Assembly: GCF_002845745.1 (NCBI RefSeq)
Contig: NZ_PIUM01000003.1
Span: forward strand, 248,001-312,000
Direction of reading: 5' to 3'
Source: Telmatospirillum siberiense
GTDB taxonomy: Bacteria; Pseudomonadota; Alphaproteobacteria; Rhodospirillales; Magnetospirillaceae
Length of the DNA: 64,000 nucleotides
Each line of letters begins with the position of its first letter. Position 1 is the first letter of the stretch. Below are positions 36,942 to 44,352 of the stretch, piece after piece. Below the pieces are notes generated by a model. The model was not told the origin of the DNA. It saw only the letters and a list, made by a program, of their open reading frames with translations, and made no database searches. The position numbers and the translations under genes were made by a program.

Positions 36942-36985
36942 GAGAGTTTTTCCTTTTGATCTTCATCAAAATACGGAAAACTCTC
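36942..36985 (+). terminator. Strong two-level hairpin after the bactofilin gene
   Basis: GAGAGTTTTTCC (36942-36953) pairs with GGAAAACTCTC (36975-36985). Inside, TTTTGAT-CTTC-ATCAAAA (36954-36971) forms a perfect second stem. It begins 47 bp after the bactofilin stop and precedes the terC-like gene. A terminator or RNA-stability element is likely; there is no long T-run after it. Confidence 0.55.
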
Positions 36986-37078
36986 CCGCTCCAACCGGTA
37001 TCCGAAAACCGGCTCCATTGGACGCATCCCACGATTCCCCCCGACACAAGTAGAATATAGAGCACACTTTTGGAACTT

Positions 37079-37726
37079 ATGATTTCCTGGCCCGACATCG
37101 CGGCACTGCTCACGGTGGTGGCCATCGACGTGGCCCTCGCCGGAGATAACGCCTTGGTCGTCGGAATGGCGGCGGCGGGTCTCCCCAAGGCTCTGCGTAA
37201 TCGCGCGATACTTCTTGGCATCGCCGCGGCGGCGGCGTTGCGCATCATTTTCGCCGGTATCGCCGTGCATCTGATGCAGATCGTCGGCATGACCGCCGCC
37301 GGCGGACTTCTCCTACTTTGGGTTTCATGGAAGCTGTGGCGCGAGATCCGCTCGCAACAGGGCGAAAACCAAGCGGCGGAGGCACTGAATGACGGCTCCA
37401 CCGGCCCGAAGGTCGGAAAAGCGACAAAAACCTTGCGACAAGCCATCATCCAGATTTTTCTGGCCGACCTTTCCATGTCGCTCGACAATGTCCTCGCCGT
37501 CGCCGGAGCCGCACGCGACAATGTGTGGGTTTTGATCATCGGACTGGGCTTTTCCGTCGTCCTGATGGCCTTCGCGGCGAATGTCATCGCCCGCCTGATC
37601 CACCGTTACCGTTGGATCGCCTATGTTGGCTTGGTGATCATCCTCTATGTCTCGCTCTCGATGATCTGGGAAGGCGGCCCTCCGGTGATCGAGGCACTTC
37701 CCCTCACTTCCGGTGTTGGGAAGTAG
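37079..37726 (+). CDS. TerC/YjbE family integral membrane protein
   Basis: The protein has 215 residues from the ATG at 37079; a TTG at 37070 is possible. About six membrane segments are present, with the paired acidic family motifs DVALAGDNALVVG (first helix) and DLSMSLDNVLAVAG (fourth). These Asp residues are thought to bind metal, and TerC proteins export Mn2+ or help metalate exported proteins. No manganese riboswitch was recognised upstream. It appears monocistronic. Confidence 0.88.
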   Translation: MISWPDIAALLTVVAIDVALAGDNALVVGMAAAGLPKALRNRAILLGIAAAAALRIIFAGIAVHLMQIVGMTAAGGLLLLWVSWKLWREIRSQQGENQAAEALNDGSTGPKVGKATKTLRQAIIQIFLADLSMSLDNVLAVAGAARDNVWVLIIGLGFSVVLMAFAANVIARLIHRYRWIAYVGLVIILYVSLSMIWEGGPPVIEALPLTSGVGK

Positions 37727-37757
37727 GAATTCCAGGGAAGTCCCCGCCCAACTAATT

Positions 37758-37776
37758 TGGTAAAGATCATTTACCA
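37758..37776. promoter_or_regulatory. GntR/FCD-type operator ahead of lutR-like gene
   Basis: TGGTAAAGATCATTTACCA: 7-bp perfect arms with a 5-bp centre, located about 100 bp upstream of the regulator start. The same 19-bp layout (GGTAA-n9-TTACC) occurs twice ahead of lutA, which suggests one regulator for both. Confidence 0.65.
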
Positions 37777-37866
37777 TACCGTTTGTTATGGTAAAATATG
37801 AAGAATAGCCCACTTTCGTTCAACCGGGCATACCACCATATGGGGGAGGTACTGCGAAACAACACG

Positions 37867-38712
37867 ATGGAAGATATTGTGGCAAGAGATCGAATCCGGC
37901 CGGCGAAACTGGCCGAAGCCGTCGCGGAACATCTGGAATCGCTGATTTTGGAAGGCTCGCTGAGACCTGGCGACCGGTTGCTGGCCGAACGCGACCTGGC
38001 GAACAAACTGGATGTTTCGCGCCCCTCCTTGCGCGAGGCGCTCGATCTTCTGGAACAGCGCGGCCTTTTGCAGAGCGGACGCGGCGGAACCTATGTTTCA
38101 GGCCTGCTGGGCGACGGCTTCAGCACCCCCTTGCTTGAGATGCTCGAAACCAACGAGCCCAGTTCCACATATGACTACCTCGAATTCCGTGGCGCCGTCG
38201 AGGGAACCGCCGCCTATTTCGCCGCACTGCGCGCCAGCGACATGGACCGCGAAATGGTGCACGCCCATTTCCTGACAATGGAGGCGGCCCACGCCGAGAC
38301 TGAAAGCGACCCCAGCCGGGAAGCCGACGCCGACACCGATTTCCATTTGTCGATCTACGAGGCCAGCCACAATCTGATGATGCTGCATGTGATGAGCAGC
38401 CTGGGCGACGTCCTGCACAAGGACGTTCTTTACAATCGCAGCAAACTCTATACCCGCAAGGGCGTCCGCGCCCTGTTGCTCGATCAGCACCGCGCGGTTC
38501 ATGACGCCATCCTGAGCGGCGATGCCGAAGCGGCGCGGGCCGCGGCCGAGGCCCATGTCAATTTCACCAAGGCGGCTCTCCACGAAATCGACAAGGCCGA
38601 CAACCGGCTTGAGAAATCGCTGCGCAGGATCGTCTCCAATATTCCCGGTGACGGCAGTGGCCAGGAAATCTTGCAACTGGCTGGCGCCAGTGATGATTTT
38701 CAGATGGACTGA
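37867..38712 (+). CDS. GntR family (FadR/FCD) regulator of lactate utilisation
   Basis: The ATG at 37867 gives 281 residues; ATGs at 37798 and 37840 are in frame but lack ribosome sites, and GGGGGAGGT lies at about 37840-37848. The winged helix is residues about 15-80 (LLAERDLANKLDVSRPSLREAL; marker of the HTH). The C-terminal FCD all-helical domain contains the metal/ligand pattern DTDFHLSIYEASHN and DQHRAVHDAILSGD. It is an LldR/LutR-like regulator that should bind L-lactate and release the operators here. A second, HTH-less FCD protein and then lutABC follow. Confidence 0.88.
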   Translation: MEDIVARDRIRPAKLAEAVAEHLESLILEGSLRPGDRLLAERDLANKLDVSRPSLREALDLLEQRGLLQSGRGGTYVSGLLGDGFSTPLLEMLETNEPSSTYDYLEFRGAVEGTAAYFAALRASDMDREMVHAHFLTMEAAHAETESDPSREADADTDFHLSIYEASHNLMMLHVMSSLGDVLHKDVLYNRSKLYTRKGVRALLLDQHRAVHDAILSGDAEAARAAAEAHVNFTKAALHEIDKADNRLEKSLRRIVSNIPGDGSGQEILQLAGASDDFQMD

Positions 38713-38784
38713 GGAAAGTGCCGGCGCTTTTTCAAAGCGGCCCGGCTGCAAGAGACAGAAGATTAAAGCAGGACGCGAGATTCC

Positions 38785-39369
38785 ATGACCGAGGCCATCA
38801 GCAGCCATCACAACGAGGAAAACCAGCAGAGTCCGCTGGCCGGCCTGCTCAAGTCGCACCCGGAGACGGCTTTCGATTATCTCGAATTCCGCTTCATCGC
38901 CGCAGGCATGTCGGCCCAGATGGCGGCGGAACGGGCCAGCGAAAAGGAACGGGCGCGGATTACCCGGGCCTTTGAGACGGTGGTCGCCGCGTCGGAAATG
39001 CTCGATACCAGCGCCGAATACGAGGCCGACCGCGAATTCCATCTGTCGATCTATGCGGCATCGCATAATGCGGTGATGGAACATGTGATGCGTAACGTCT
39101 TCGTGATGCTGCATCAGGACGTCTTCTATGACCGCAGGCAATTCCACGGTCGGGCCGGTGTCCGGGAACTTCTGCTGCGCCAGCACAAAGCCATCTACGA
39201 CGCGGTCATGGCCCGCGAACCCGAGCGCGCCCGCCGCGCCGCCGAAAACCACGTCCTTTACATTCGCGACACCCTTCAGGAGAGCCGCGTCGCCGAACAG
39301 CGTGCCGCCGTGGCCTTGCGCCGCTCCGGCCGAGCCAGCCTCGTTCAAATGAACGACGTGGAAACCTGA
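38785..39369 (+). CDS. Stand-alone FCD ligand-binding protein without DNA-binding domain
   Basis: This 194-residue protein aligns by eye with only the FCD part of the preceding regulator (FDYLEFRFIAAG against YDYLEFRGAVEG; DREFHLSIYAASHN against DTDFHLSIYEASHN; RQHKAIYDAVMARE against DQHRAVHDAILSGD). The metal-site residues are kept. Only 72 bp separate it from the upstream stop, so there is no room for a lost HTH. It may form heterodimers with the full regulator and tune it, act as a ligand sink, or be a decaying duplicate; intact length and conserved site favour a functional protein. Confidence 0.8.
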   Translation: MTEAISSHHNEENQQSPLAGLLKSHPETAFDYLEFRFIAAGMSAQMAAERASEKERARITRAFETVVAASEMLDTSAEYEADREFHLSIYAASHNAVMEHVMRNVFVMLHQDVFYDRRQFHGRAGVRELLLRQHKAIYDAVMAREPERARRAAENHVLYIRDTLQESRVAEQRAAVALRRSGRASLVQMNDVET

Positions 39370-39428
39370 CGGCGACACGCGCTCCGAAGCCACCCTCCTA
39401 CCCGCTCAAGTCATCCCCGATCTTTTTA

Positions 39429-39477
39429 TGGTAAAAACTTCTTACCGGTTTACATTTTCGGTAAAAAGTCGTAACCA
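39429..39477. promoter_or_regulatory. Two tandem operators upstream of lutA
   Basis: TGGTAAAAACTTCTTACCG (39429-39447) and CGGTAAAAAGTCGTAACCA (39459-39477) share the GGTAA...TTACC architecture of the site at 37758. Centres are 30 bp apart, about three helical turns, so two dimers would bind the same face. Confidence 0.65.
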
Positions 39478-39527
39478 ATAGAAGAATCGAAGCGCTAAGC
39501 CTCGTCCAGGATCGAAGGTGAATGCCA

Positions 39528-40292
39528 ATGAGCAAAAATCCACTGCCGGGTCGACCGGACACCGTCTATTACTTTCCGACATGTCTGGTTGACCTTTTCT
39601 ATCCCGAGGCCGGAATGGCCGGGATCGAGCTGTTGAAACGGGCAGGCACGACGGTCGTCATGCCCGGCCAGCAAAGCTGTTGCGGCCAACCGGCGCGCAA
39701 CTGCGGCTATTACGAGGAAGCCCGCAGCGTCGCCCGCGCCCAATTGGCGGCCTTTCCGAAAAACTGGCCCATCGTGGTCCCCTCCGGCTCCTGTGCCGGG
39801 ATGATGAAAACCCATTATCCCGAACTGTTCAAAGGCATGCCGGAGCTGCCCCAGGTCCAGGCCTTCTGTGATCGAGTCTTCGAGCTGACCTGGTTCCTGG
39901 TCCATGTCATGGATATCAAGCTGGTCGACAAGGGCGAACCGGTCAGGGTCACCTGGCACGGTTCCTGCCATTCGATGCGTGAAATGGGCGTGGTCGAGGA
40001 ACCCAAGGATCTTTTGCGCAGCCTCTCCAACGTGACGCTGGTGGAAGCGGACTACGAAAAGGAATGTTGCGGTTTCGGCGGCACCTTCTCGGTGCGTTTG
40101 CCGGAAATCTCGGCCGCCATGGTCACCGACAAGGTCAACAACATCGTGGCGACGGGCGCCACGCAGGTCGTCTCGGGCGACATGGGCTGCATGATGAATA
40201 TTTCGGGCGCCATGAAAAAAGCCAAAGCCCCCGTCAAAGGCCGCCATATCGCCGAGTTCCTGCTCGAGCGTATCGGAAGAGGAGACGCGTGA
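39528..40292 (+). CDS. lutA: LutA, Fe-S subunit of L-lactate oxidation complex
   Basis: The protein has 254 residues from the ATG at 39528 (AAGGTG 7 bp upstream; ATG 39522 is too close). Two cysteine-rich CCG domains typical of LutA/YkgE and heterodisulfide reductase are present: PTCLVDLF with QQSCCGQPARNCG, and HGSCHSMRE with KECCGFGGTF and MGCMMN. With LutB and LutC it oxidises L-lactate to pyruvate. lutB starts in the stop codon (TGATG). Confidence 0.94.
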   Translation: MSKNPLPGRPDTVYYFPTCLVDLFYPEAGMAGIELLKRAGTTVVMPGQQSCCGQPARNCGYYEEARSVARAQLAAFPKNWPIVVPSGSCAGMMKTHYPELFKGMPELPQVQAFCDRVFELTWFLVHVMDIKLVDKGEPVRVTWHGSCHSMREMGVVEEPKDLLRSLSNVTLVEADYEKECCGFGGTFSVRLPEISAAMVTDKVNNIVATGATQVVSGDMGCMMNISGAMKKAKAPVKGRHIAEFLLERIGRGDA

Positions 40293-41719
40293 TGCCAGAA
40301 CTCAGCCACGATTTCGAGCATGCCGCCGTCAAGGCGTTGGGCAACCAGCAGCTGCGCACCAATTTCCGTCGCGTCATGACCGGCTTGATGAACAAGCGCG
40401 CCGCCCAGTTTCCCGACCCCGACGAATTGCAGGCCTTGCGCTCCCGCGGTAAATCCATCAAGGACCGCGCCCTGGCCAAACTGCCCGATCTGCTGGTCCA
40501 ACTGGAACAGAATCTGATCGCCAACGGTATCCAGGTCCATTGGGCGGAATCAGTCGACGAAGGCAACCGGATCATCCTCGACATCCTGAGAAAGGCGAAC
40601 GCCAAATCGCTGATCAAGGGCAAGTCGATGGTTTCCGAGGAAATGCACTTCAATCATTTCCTCGAGGAAAACAACATCCGCGCGCTGGAATCGGACCTCG
40701 GCGAATATATCATCCAGCTCGCCGGCGAAGGTCCGTCACACATCGTCATGCCGGCCATCCACAAGAACAAGGGTGAGATCGGCAAACTATTCCAGGAGAA
40801 GATCGATGGGCAAGGCTATACCGACGATCCCGACGAACTGACCGCCGCGGCGCGGCGGGTTCTGCGTCAGATGTTCGCCAATGCCGACGCCGGTTTCTCG
40901 GGCGTCAATTTCGCCGCCGCCGATACAGGCTCCCTCGTCCTGATGTCCAACGAGGGCAACGGACGCATGTCGACCCACCTGCCTTCGATGCATATCGCCC
41001 TGATGGGCATCGAAAAGGTGATCGAGCGCCTGGAGGACGTCGGCCCGTTGATCAGTCTGGCCTGCCGCTCGGCCACTGGCCAGCCGATCACCACCTACGT
41101 CAACGTCATCAGCGGCCCCCGGAAGGCCGGCGAGAAGGACGGCCCGAAGGAAGTCCATCTGGTCATTCTCGATAACGGCCGCACCAGGATTTACGACGAT
41201 CCGCAATTGCGCGAGGGACTGCGCTGCATCCGCTGCGCCGCCTGCATGAACCACTGCCCGGTCTATACCCGGATCGGCGGCCATGCCTACCAGTACACCT
41301 ATCCCGGCCCCATCGGCGAAATTCTCAATCCGCAGATGCAAGGTATCGAGAAGGCCGGCGACGTCCTGCATGCCTCCAGTCTTTGCGGCCGTTGCGCCGA
41401 AGTCTGCCCGGTGAAGATTCCCCTGGTCGACCTGATCGTCCGTCTGCGCCGGGAATCGATCCGTCCCTCGGCAGACGCCGTGAAGGGCGGCGGCAGCCGG
41501 AAAAGCGGCATGGAGAACGTCATCTGGTTCGGCTGGAAGACGATGTATGCCAATCCGCTGTTTTATCGCTGGGGAACATGGTGGCTGCGCAAGATCGGCA
41601 ATCTGATGCCCGCCGGTCTGCCTCTCCTCAAACAATGGACGTCGGTCCGCAGCAAACCGCAATTCGCTTCCCGTTCCATCTATGACCTGGCTCGTGAAAG
41701 GGGCATCCGTGATGAGTAA
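40292..41719 (+). CDS. lutB: LutB, iron-sulfur subunit of L-lactate oxidation complex
   Basis: The ATG at 40292 gives 475 residues and overlaps the lutA stop by one base. The N-terminal LUD domain includes KGKSMVSEEMHFNHFLEENN. Two 4Fe-4S ferredoxin motifs follow, CIRCAACMNHCPVY and CGRCAEVCPVKIP, and then a C-terminal LutB domain. It carries electrons in the Lut complex. The stop overlaps lutC by 8 bp. Confidence 0.95.
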   Translation: MPELSHDFEHAAVKALGNQQLRTNFRRVMTGLMNKRAAQFPDPDELQALRSRGKSIKDRALAKLPDLLVQLEQNLIANGIQVHWAESVDEGNRIILDILRKANAKSLIKGKSMVSEEMHFNHFLEENNIRALESDLGEYIIQLAGEGPSHIVMPAIHKNKGEIGKLFQEKIDGQGYTDDPDELTAAARRVLRQMFANADAGFSGVNFAAADTGSLVLMSNEGNGRMSTHLPSMHIALMGIEKVIERLEDVGPLISLACRSATGQPITTYVNVISGPRKAGEKDGPKEVHLVILDNGRTRIYDDPQLREGLRCIRCAACMNHCPVYTRIGGHAYQYTYPGPIGEILNPQMQGIEKAGDVLHASSLCGRCAEVCPVKIPLVDLIVRLRRESIRPSADAVKGGGSRKSGMENVIWFGWKTMYANPLFYRWGTWWLRKIGNLMPAGLPLLKQWTSVRSKPQFASRSIYDLARERGIRDE

Positions 41720-42362
41720 CGCTCGCTCAGCCATTCTGGAACGTCTGCGCAAGGCTCCCAAGAAGCCCGTTCCGGATCTCGCCCCCTGGTCGCCCTACAA
41801 GACGACGACGGAACAGCCCCTGGATCGCTTCCGCCGCCTGATGGGTGCGGTCAAGGGTGAAATCATCGACACCAAGCGCGCCGATCTCGCGGAAACCCTG
41901 CGCAAGGTTCTGGCCGACAAACAGGCCAAGAACCTACTCTATGCGCCGAATACCGAGATCGGACGGACCATCGACGCGGCTTGGGCCACCGAGCCCGGCC
42001 CGCAGCTGGTTGCCTACGACAAGCCCATGGAAGAGTTGAAATCGTTGATGATCAACGACATCGACGCCGGCATCACCAGCACCATGGGCGCCATCGCCGA
42101 CACCGGTTCGCTGATCGTCTGGCCATCAGCAGAGGAACCGCGCCTGATGTCCTTGGTGCCGCCCATCCATATCGCGGTCCTGGAGGCGTCGAAAATGTAC
42201 GACTCCTTCTCCGAAGCCGTGGGTAAGCTGGGCTGGAACAAGAAACCGCCGGGGAACACCCTGCTGATCTCGGGCCCGTCCAAAACAGCCGACATCGAGG
42301 GCATTCTCTGCTTCGGTGTGCACGGTCCCAAGCAGTTGGTCATCATCCTCATCACCGACTGA
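41712..42362 (+). CDS. lutC: LutC, LUD-domain subunit of L-lactate oxidation complex
   Basis: The ATG at 41712 gives 216 residues of LUD domain, with DAGITSTMGAIADTGSLIVWP and SGPSKTADIEGILCFGVHGP as the family blocks. It is third gene of the lut operon, translationally coupled to lutB. A GC-rich hairpin follows 20 bp after the stop. Confidence 0.94.
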   Translation: MSNARSAILERLRKAPKKPVPDLAPWSPYKTTTEQPLDRFRRLMGAVKGEIIDTKRADLAETLRKVLADKQAKNLLYAPNTEIGRTIDAAWATEPGPQLVAYDKPMEELKSLMINDIDAGITSTMGAIADTGSLIVWPSAEEPRLMSLVPPIHIAVLEASKMYDSFSEAVGKLGWNKKPPGNTLLISGPSKTADIEGILCFGVHGPKQLVIILITD

Positions 42363-42381
42363 AAAACCCACTGAACTCCTT

Positions 42382-42409
42382 CAGGCGGGGGCGATAACGC
42401 CTCCGCCTG
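42382..42409 (+). terminator. Hairpin after lutC
   Basis: CAGGCGGGGGCG-ATAA-CGCCTCCGCCTG, one G-T type mismatch in a 12-bp stem. It is placed just after the lut operon. No T-run follows, so intrinsic termination is uncertain. Confidence 0.5.
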
Positions 42410-42484
42410 TCGCGTACCAAATCTCGGTATCGCCAACAACGGCTGCTCCCCTCTCTTCGGCTAACCTTCGTTCCCCGCCCCTTA

Positions 42485-42813
42485 AGGGCGTGTGGACATT
42501 TGGCAGTCGGCCAGATTCTCTTCGTCCTCTTGATCGTTCCGGTGCGCTCCAGCTTTTGATTAACCACCAAGGCACCAAGGCGCCTTTCGGATCAGTCGGC
42601 GGCGGCCAATCTGCGCCGCAGGCATTCGGCCGACAGCCGATAACGGGACGGGAAAATGCCGGAGCTACACTCCGCCACCTCGGTGTCTTGGTGCCTTGGT
42701 GGTTCAAAATATCCGGGCTTTCCTTTCAGCCGTTGGGGAACCAGAGGCACCGGGAGAAGTCTTAAGGCGCCCCATCAAAGGGGGCGTGGCCGTCATGAAT
42801 GTCCACGCGCCCT
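42485..42813. repeat. Dispersed nested-palindrome repeat, copy 2 (inverted, with terminal inverted repeats)
   Basis: About 329 bp bounded by 16-bp near-perfect terminal repeats: AGGGCGTGTGGACATT at 42485-42500 and its complement with one mismatch at 42798-42813. Inside are perfect 18-bp arms (AACCACCAAGGCACCAAG at 42562-42579; complement at 42687-42704) and a partly decayed inner pair starting GCGCCGCAGGCATT at 42613. It matches the element at 28260-28560 in reverse orientation. No coding capacity for a transposase; I saw no clear target-site duplication. Confidence 0.8.
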
Positions 42814-43101
42814 AGCAGCCCAAGCGGAGCGGAGGCGCCTAAGTGCGCCCGCATCAAAAAAATTGATTGCGCGATAAATTCGTTGCAATTAAAAATTGAA
42901 TTATCATATTTATACAACTATTAGATGATTCCGTCAGCGTTCGCACCCTTTGGCTTGCCCAGGAGTGTGTATAGCGCCGTGCCACAACACAACCTAAAGT
43001 TTATCTAAATAATATATATACACTTATTCATACACAACAGAACTATCCTCCAGGTGCGATCCAGCGGAACCACCCATCAAAACAGCTATTGGGGACGCCA
43101 A
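42814..43101 (+). promoter_or_regulatory. AT-rich upstream region of the extended ebo operon
   Basis: Strongly AT-rich between 42850 and 43035 (for example GCAATTAAAAATTGAATTATC and TAAATAATATATATACAC), unlike the GC-rich surroundings. This is the only long gap ahead of eight closely packed genes, so the operon promoter should be here. GGGGACG at 43091-43097 is the ribosome site of the first gene. Confidence 0.55.
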
Positions 43102-44301
43102 ATGGTGAAAATCCTTGCACTCCTGCTCACAATACTCGGCGTCTGCACGGCGGTTCCCGCCGCGGCTCAATGTCCGACGCCCACGACACCGGTCGATGCG
43201 CAGACGGAAATGGCCACGCTCCTGACCCAGGACGGCACCAATTTCGGCCAATTCGCCTGGGATTATTTCACCTATTTGAATAACAGCGGAGTGCTGGGGG
43301 CGCCCTTGCCCTGGGAAAGCCAGCGGCAGACTGCGGATGTCTATCTGCCGAATGGCGCGGCGCCGACGGCCTGGACGGCACCGCCCGCCACGCCGGCTGC
43401 GGTCTGCGCGGCGGCCCAGACGATCGGCATGAATCCGGCCCTTCCCTTCCATAACCTGGACAGCATCCTCCAGGTCGACGGGTTGGTCGCCAACGATAAT
43501 CCGGCCGCCCTTAATCCGCTGGCCGCCACGCCCCGGCCGCCGACGCCGCTCCGCTATCTGATCCAGCAGGGGCAGCTTGCCTTCACCTATATCGTCAACA
43601 ACGGCATCTACAACAAAAACGGGCAGCAGGCCGTGGTCCAGGCCGGACAGCCGCTCAATTTCACCGCCAACAGTTTCGAGCTCAAGACGTCGTGGATTTG
43701 GATCGGTGGCGATTCCACCCTGTCCGGCAATCTCGCGAAACAAGGCTTCCTGGTCGTCAACGCCTACTATCAGCAATTCGATTCCGTCGGCAATCCGATC
43801 CTACAGAATGGTCAGCCGGTCTATACCGTCGGCTGGGCGGCCCTCACCGGCATGCATATCATCTTGAAGCCGCAAGGATATCCGGCCTGGGTGTGGATCA
43901 CGTTCGAGAATGTGCAGAACGCCACTTACGTACCTCCGGGTCCGCAACTGCCGATCGACCAGGCCACCGCAACGCTGAACACGCAATATCAGAAGACATT
44001 GGCCGGTACCGTGCTCGCCAACTATCAGTTGATGGGCGTACAGACGACCTTCATGCAAGGATCCCAGCCGACCCTGCTCGCCAATTCGACCATCGAGACG
44101 GCCTTTCAGCCCATGTCCTCCTGCATCACCTGCCATGGCACGGCGAGCTATTCGGCCAACAACGGATATTTCAACTTCGCCACGCCGGACGGCCATGGCG
44201 GAGTCGTCTATCCGACCGGACAGCTCCCCTCCCTCGCCGGTTATGTGATGTTCGACTATGTGTGGTCGCTCCGCCGCGCGCACTGGGCAACCAATCCGTG
44301 A
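43102..44301 (+). CDS. Secreted mono-haem c-type cytochrome-like protein, unknown family
   Basis: The ATG at 43102 gives 399 residues. It begins with a Sec signal (MVKILALLLTILGVCTAVPAAA), then a Pro/Ala/Asn-rich mature part I do not recognise. A single haem-attachment motif, C341-I-T-C344-H345, sits in a short C-terminal segment (SSCITCHGTASYS), so covalent haem in the periplasm is likely. The large N-terminal part contains FTANSFELKTSWIWIG and AALTGMHIILKPQGYPAWVWITFE. It heads the transcript that continues into a 776-residue protein and the ebo genes, suggesting a redox step linked to that pathway. Confidence 0.7.
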   Translation: MVKILALLLTILGVCTAVPAAAQCPTPTTPVDAQTEMATLLTQDGTNFGQFAWDYFTYLNNSGVLGAPLPWESQRQTADVYLPNGAAPTAWTAPPATPAAVCAAAQTIGMNPALPFHNLDSILQVDGLVANDNPAALNPLAATPRPPTPLRYLIQQGQLAFTYIVNNGIYNKNGQQAVVQAGQPLNFTANSFELKTSWIWIGGDSTLSGNLAKQGFLVVNAYYQQFDSVGNPILQNGQPVYTVGWAALTGMHIILKPQGYPAWVWITFENVQNATYVPPGPQLPIDQATATLNTQYQKTLAGTVLANYQLMGVQTTFMQGSQPTLLANSTIETAFQPMSSCITCHGTASYSANNGYFNFATPDGHGGVVYPTGQLPSLAGYVMFDYVWSLRRAHWATNP

Positions 44302-44352
44302 CATTCCCGCCGCAATAAATTCACTCCGCAACCGCAGCGAAGGGTCAGAAAG

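Noticed and set aside
36896-37078. Manganese (yybP-ykoY) riboswitch before the TerC-family gene
   Set aside because: The conserved internal loops are absent; the hairpin here fits a terminator or stability element.
42485-42813. Complete insertion sequence
   Set aside because: Terminal repeats exist but there is no transposase frame and no clear target duplication; kept as a non-autonomous repeat.
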